From NCBI GenBank assembly GCA_022833215.1, contig JAIPUZ010000084.1, positions 62,001-126,000 on the forward strand: a stretch of DNA of 64,000 nt. Direction: 5' to 3'. The stretch comes from Mesorhizobium sp. (GTDB taxonomy: Bacteria; Pseudomonadota; Alphaproteobacteria; Rhizobiales; Rhizobiaceae). Below, piece by piece: positions 60,376 to 64,000 of the stretch (the stretch's first letter is position 1; each line of letters opens with the position of its first letter). The notes beneath the pieces were generated by a model. It was given only the letters and a program-made list of their open reading frames with translations, was not told the DNA's origin and did no database searches. A program made the translations under genes and the position numbers.

Positions 60376-62334
60376 TTACTCGCCGCCCTGCTCGGCGAAG
60401 CGCACCAGCACGGCGCCGTCGGTGACCTGACTGCCTTCGCTCGCGATTTCCGCAATCACTCCGTCATGCGGCGCGGCGATTGCATGCTCCATCTTCATCG
60501 CCTCCAGAACCAGAAGCGGTTGCCCCTTGCCGACACTGTCGCCAACGGCGACGCGCACGAGTTTGACGAGACCCGGCATCGGCGCGCGCAGGCTGTCCGC
60601 CCCGCCGCCGGCCTCTTCCGCCCGATCCAGCGGGTCGGGGACAGTGAACGAATAGCTCACCGGCCCGTCGAACACGCTGATATGTCCGGGCCAGCGCGCC
60701 AGATTCACCATCGCGGGCTGAAGGCGATGCGCCTTGCCGTCGTCTCCCCCGAGTTCGACGAATGCCTTGCCGGTCTCGATCCCTGCGCGGGCCTGTATCT
60801 CGCGTTCGCCATATCTGAGCGCGATCCGCTTCGGCGTCGTGTGGAAATGCGCATAGCCGGCGAGCGCCGACCATGGATCGTCCGGCGTTCCGGTATCGGA
60901 CAGGCCCGAAACCGCCAGAGCCGCCGCCGCGAGCAGTTCCTTCGAAGGTTCCGGAACCGCGGTCAGAGCATCCTGTTTGCGGCCGATCAGCCCGGTGTCG
61001 ACATCGCCGGAAGCAAAATCCGGGTCGGCGGCAAGGGCGGCCAGAAAGGCGGTGTTGACCGTGGAGCCGGCGATTTCCGTCTCCGCCAGCATGTCGCCCA
61101 GCGCGTCGAGCGCCGTTTCGCGGTCGGGGCCGTGAACCACCAGCTTGGCGATCATCGGATCGTAGAAAGGGGAGATCGCATCGCCTTCGCGCACGCCCGT
61201 TTCCACCCGCAGCGACGTGCCCGCCACAGGCTCATCCGGAAACCACAGATGATGCAGCGTGCCGGTGGCCGGCAAAAACCCTTTGGCGGCGTCCTCTGCG
61301 TAAAGGCGCGCCTCGAAGGCGTGACCGTCCAGCTCGATCTCGTCCTGACGCATGGGCAGCGCCTCGCCACAGGCCACCCGCAACTGCCATTCGACCAGAT
61401 CGACACCGGTGATCATCTCGGTCACGGGGTGCTCGACCTGGAGGCGCGTATTCATCTCCATGAACCAGAAGCGGTCGGGACGCAGGCCCTGAGAGGCATC
61501 GACGATGAATTCGATGGTGCCTGCCCCCGAATAGGAAATGGCTTTTGCCGCCGTGACGGCGGCTTCCGTCATTGCCGCCCGCATCTCTTCGGTCATGCCG
61601 GGGGCAGGGGCTTCCTCGATCACCTTCTGGTGGCGGCGCTGCGCCGAGCAGTCGCGCTCGAACAGATGGACGACGTTGCCGTAATTGTCGCCGAATACCT
61701 GAACCTCGATGTGACGCGGCTTCTCGACATATTTTTCGACCAGCACGCGATCATCGCCGAAGGCAGCCTTCGCCTCCCGGCGGGCCGAGGACAGCGCTTC
61801 CGCGAAGTCGTCGGGATGCTCGACGCGCCGCATGCCGCGCCCGCCGCCGCCGGCACGGGCCTTGATCAGCACCGGAAAGCCGATCCCGGTGGCCTTGGAG
61901 GCAAGCAGAACGATGTCCTGCGCCTCGCCGTGATAGCCGGGCACCACCGGCACGCCGGCCTTCTCCATCAGCCGCTTGGCGGCATCCTTGAGGCCCATGG
62001 CGCGGATCGAGGTGGCGGATGGGCCGATGAAGATCAGCCCGGCATTCACCACCCGGTCGACGAAATCCGGGTTTTCGGACAGGAAGCCATAGCCGGGATG
62101 GATCGCTTCGGCGCCGGTCATCAGCGCAGCCGCGACGATGCGCTCGCCGTCGAGATAGCTCTCGGCCACCGGCGGCGGCCCGATGCGCACGGCCTCGTCG
62201 GCCATGGCGACATGCATGGCGCCGGCGTCTGCGTCGGAATAGACGGCGACGGTCGCCACGCCCATGCGCCTTGCGGTGCGGATGATGCGGCAGGCGATCT
62301 CGCCGCGATTGGCGATGAGGATTTTCTTGAACAT
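60376..62334 (-). CDS. liuD: 3-Methylcrotonyl-CoA carboxylase alpha (biotin) subunit
   Basis: 652 residues from the ATG at 62334 (MFKKILIANRGEIACRIIRT). The biotin carboxylase domain (about 1-450) has the ATP-grasp ARAGGGGRGMRRVE and the MNTRLQVEHPVTE motif. The BCCP domain at the end has the biotin lysine K614 in VLEAMKMEHAIAAP. It carboxylates biotin and, with the beta subunit, converts methylcrotonyl-CoA to methylglutaconyl-CoA in leucine breakdown. The partner gene liuB ends 8 bases upstream of this start. A propionyl- or acetyl-CoA carboxylase alpha subunit is similar, but operon context favours MCC. Confidence 0.9.
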   Translation of the reverse strand: MFKKILIANRGEIACRIIRTARRMGVATVAVYSDADAGAMHVAMADEAVRIGPPPVAESYLDGERIVAAALMTGAEAIHPGYGFLSENPDFVDRVVNAGLIFIGPSATSIRAMGLKDAAKRLMEKAGVPVVPGYHGEAQDIVLLASKATGIGFPVLIKARAGGGGRGMRRVEHPDDFAEALSSARREAKAAFGDDRVLVEKYVEKPRHIEVQVFGDNYGNVVHLFERDCSAQRRHQKVIEEAPAPGMTEEMRAAMTEAAVTAAKAISYSGAGTIEFIVDASQGLRPDRFWFMEMNTRLQVEHPVTEMITGVDLVEWQLRVACGEALPMRQDEIELDGHAFEARLYAEDAAKGFLPATGTLHHLWFPDEPVAGTSLRVETGVREGDAISPFYDPMIAKLVVHGPDRETALDALGDMLAETEIAGSTVNTAFLAALAADPDFASGDVDTGLIGRKQDALTAVPEPSKELLAAAALAVSGLSDTGTPDDPWSALAGYAHFHTTPKRIALRYGEREIQARAGIETGKAFVELGGDDGKAHRLQPAMVNLARWPGHISVFDGPVSYSFTVPDPLDRAEEAGGGADSLRAPMPGLVKLVRVAVGDSVGKGQPLLVLEAMKMEHAIAAPHDGVIAEIASEGSQVTDGAVLVRFAEQGGE

Positions 62335-62342
62335 GGCCGCCC

Positions 62343-63950
62343 TCACATCCTGAACAGGCCGAATTTCGTGTCCGGCACCGGCGCGTTGAGCGCCGCCGAC
62401 AGCGACAGGGCCAACACTTCGCGGCTCCGGGCCGGGTCGATGATGCCGTCGTCCCACAGGCGTGCCGAGGAATAGAGCGGGTGGCCCTCGCGCTCGTACT
62501 TCTCCAGCGTCGGGCGCTTGAACTCGGCTTCCTCCCCGGCGCTCCAGGTGCCGCCCTTTCGCTCGATGCCCTCGCGCTTGACCAGTGCCAGCACCATGGC
62601 GGCCTGCTCGCCGCCCATCACCGAGATGCGGGCGTTCGGCCACATCCACAGGAAGCGGGGCGAGTAGGCGCGGCCGCACATGCCGTAATTGCCGGCGCCG
62701 AACGAGCCGCCGATGATCATCGTCACCTTCGGCACGCTGGCCGTGGCCACCGCCGTCACCAGCTTGGCGCCATCCTTGGCGATGCCGCCCGCCTCGTATT
62801 TCTTGCCGACCATGAAGCCGGTGATGTTCTGAAGGAACACCAGCGGGATGCCGCGCTGGCAGCACAGTTCGATGAAATGCGCGCCCTTCTGCGCACTTTC
62901 GGAGAACAGCACGCCATTGTTGGCGATGATGCCGACCGGCATGCCGTAAATATGGGCGAAGCCGGTCACCAGCGTCGTGCCGTAGTTCTGCTTGAACTCG
63001 TCGAAGTCGGAGCCGTCGACGATGCGGGCGATCACTTCGCGCACGTCATAGGGCTGGCGCAGGTCGGTCGGCACGATGCCATAGAGTTCGCGCGGATCGT
63101 GAAGGGGCGGAATCGGTTCACGAAGATCGAGCCCGATCTCCTTCTTTCGATTCAGGTTTCTGACGATGCGTCGCGTGATTGCGAGCGCATGCTCGTCGTC
63201 CATGGCGAGATGATCGGCGACGCCGGATTCACGCGTGTGCAGGTCGGCGCCACCCAGTTCCTCGGCGCTCACATCCTCGCCGGTGGCGGCCTTCACCAAT
63301 GGTGGACCGCCAAGAAAGATGGTCGCCTGCTTCCGCACCATGATGGATTCGTCGGCCATCGCCGGCACATAGGCCCCGCCCGCCGTGCACGAGCCTATCA
63401 CGCAGGCGATCTGCGGAATGCCGGCAGCCGACATGGTTGCCTGGTTGTAGAAGATGCGGCCGAAATGCTCGCGATCCGGGAACACCTCGTCCTGATTGGG
63501 CAGGTTCGCCCCGCCGGAATCGACCAGATAGACGCAAGGCAGGTTGTTCTCCCGCGCAATCTCCTGCGCCCGCAGATGCTTCTTCACGGTGACTGGATAA
63601 TAGGTGCCGCCCTTCACCGTGGCGTCATTCACGACCACCATCACCTCGCGTCCCTCGACGCGGCCGATGCCGGCGATCATCCCGGCCGAGGCGATGTCGC
63701 CGCCATACATGCCGTAGGCGGCGAACTGGCCGATTTCGAGAAAGGGCGAGCCGGCATCGAGCAATTGCGCCAGCCGCTCTCGCGGCAGCAGTTTTCCACG
63801 CGAGACATGGCGCTGGCGGGCCTCGTCCGAGCCGCCCTGCTGCACCGTTGCGGCCTTTGCGGCAATGTCCTCCACCAGCGCGCGCATGCACTCGTCATTG
63901 GCGCGGAAGGTGTCGGAGGAGGGGGAGACCTGCGAACGAAGCACCGCCAC
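62343..63950 (-). CDS. liuB: 3-Methylcrotonyl-CoA carboxylase beta (carboxyltransferase) subunit
   Basis: 535 residues from a GTG at 63950. Typical MCC-beta sequences are [60 protein letters not shown] and [15 protein letters not shown]. Two crotonase-like carboxyltransferase halves follow, with [20 protein letters not shown] in the C-terminal one. It transfers the carboxyl group from biotin to methylcrotonyl-CoA. It starts one base after the stop of the upstream acyl-CoA dehydrogenase gene and precedes liuD by 8 bases, forming the liu operon. Confidence 0.95.
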   Translation of the reverse strand: MAVLRSQVSPSSDTFRANDECMRALVEDIAAKAATVQQGGSDEARQRHVSRGKLLPRERLAQLLDAGSPFLEIGQFAAYGMYGGDIASAGMIAGIGRVEGREVMVVVNDATVKGGTYYPVTVKKHLRAQEIARENNLPCVYLVDSGGANLPNQDEVFPDREHFGRIFYNQATMSAAGIPQIACVIGSCTAGGAYVPAMADESIMVRKQATIFLGGPPLVKAATGEDVSAEELGGADLHTRESGVADHLAMDDEHALAITRRIVRNLNRKKEIGLDLREPIPPLHDPRELYGIVPTDLRQPYDVREVIARIVDGSDFDEFKQNYGTTLVTGFAHIYGMPVGIIANNGVLFSESAQKGAHFIELCCQRGIPLVFLQNITGFMVGKKYEAGGIAKDGAKLVTAVATASVPKVTMIIGGSFGAGNYGMCGRAYSPRFLWMWPNARISVMGGEQAAMVLALVKREGIERKGGTWSAGEEAEFKRPTLEKYEREGHPLYSSARLWDDGIIDPARSREVLALSLSAALNAPVPDTKFGLFRM

Positions 63951-63951
63951 T

Positions 63952-64000
63952 TCAGATCTCCTCGCTCATGATCTCGCGGCCGATCAGCCAGCGGCGGATT
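63952..64000 (-). CDS. liuA: Isovaleryl-CoA dehydrogenase, C-terminal end only (runs off the right edge)
   Basis: Only the last 15 codons are visible, reading [15 protein letters not shown] then TGA. This is the usual end of isovaleryl-CoA dehydrogenases and related acyl-CoA dehydrogenases. Position directly before liuB is the classic liu/ivd order. The assignment is by tail sequence and operon position. Confidence 0.75.
   Translation of the reverse strand, partial: IRRWLIGREIMSEEI

Noticed and set aside
60127-62475. 782-codon open frame opposite liuD
   Set aside because: Antisense to a biotin carboxylase with intact motifs. Its composition reflects mirrored codon bias, and it also runs through the intergenic repeat.

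Overview
The window is chromosomal DNA of a GC-rich alphaproteobacterium of the order Hyphomicrobiales (Rhizobiales), most likely a Phyllobacteriaceae/Mesorhizobium-like genus. The placement rests on gene content and order: betI-betC; a MucR/Ros regulator; a feuN-feuP-feuQ-like locus; cycHJKL followed by degP, a response regulator/kinase pair, glnE, pleC and pepN (an order I recall from Sinorhizobium); family domains such as DUF6456, DUF5330, DUF1491 and DUF2336; a gene-transfer-agent (GTA) locus; and short intergenic mosaic repeats. No rRNA, complete tRNA, CRISPR array, insertion sequence or plasmid gene was found.

Layout. 1-4.5 kb: end of the bet operon with a BetI-type operator, a rhizobial-type asparaginase, a Gre-type factor and a stand-alone methylmalonyl-CoA mutase small subunit. 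4.6-13 kb: HerA-like ATPase, L,D-transpeptidase, class IV aminotransferase, iron superoxide dismutase, two cytochromes c and oligopeptidase B. 13-24.3 kb: mucR, a DnaA-C-domain protein with a DUF6456 partner, sufE, a DivJ-like membrane kinase with a peptidoglycan-binding partner, several small conserved genes and a class A penicillin-binding protein. 24.4-30.5 kb: a GTA remnant in which one internal deletion fuses the front half of the large terminase to the tail of the DUF2163 gene, leaving an intact NlpC/P60 peptidase, an intact giant tail-tip protein and a holin-sized membrane protein. 30.6-33.6 kb: FeuN/FeuP/FeuQ-like envelope signalling and a lipoprotein. 33.7-50.8 kb: cytochrome c maturation (cycHJKL), DegP, a second two-component system, glnE, pleC, pepN and a DMT exporter. 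50.8-64 kb: uracil-DNA glycosylase-like protein, ETF:ubiquinone oxidoreductase behind a LiuR-type palindrome, AMP nucleosidase, two micro-ORFs, a glutathione S-transferase and the distal part of a leucine-catabolic (liu) operon running off the right edge.

How the genes work together. Three themes recur. Cell-cycle and envelope control includes PleC, a DivJ-like kinase, FeuNPQ, DegP, PBP1A and an L,D-transpeptidase. Respiration and electron transfer includes the CcmEFHI assembly proteins, cytochromes c and ETF-QO. Branched-chain and propionyl-type acyl-CoA catabolism includes the aminotransferase, liuA/B/D, ETF-QO and the mutase small subunit, with LiuR-like sites as a possible shared control.

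Most of the window is ordinary core genome. The least ordinary parts are the GTA remnant, a nested inverted repeat before the aminotransferase gene, covarying repeat elements, two tandem micro-ORFs, and proteins that lack expected motif residues (the glycosylase and the mutase). Family assignments come from reading the translations; no database search was run.
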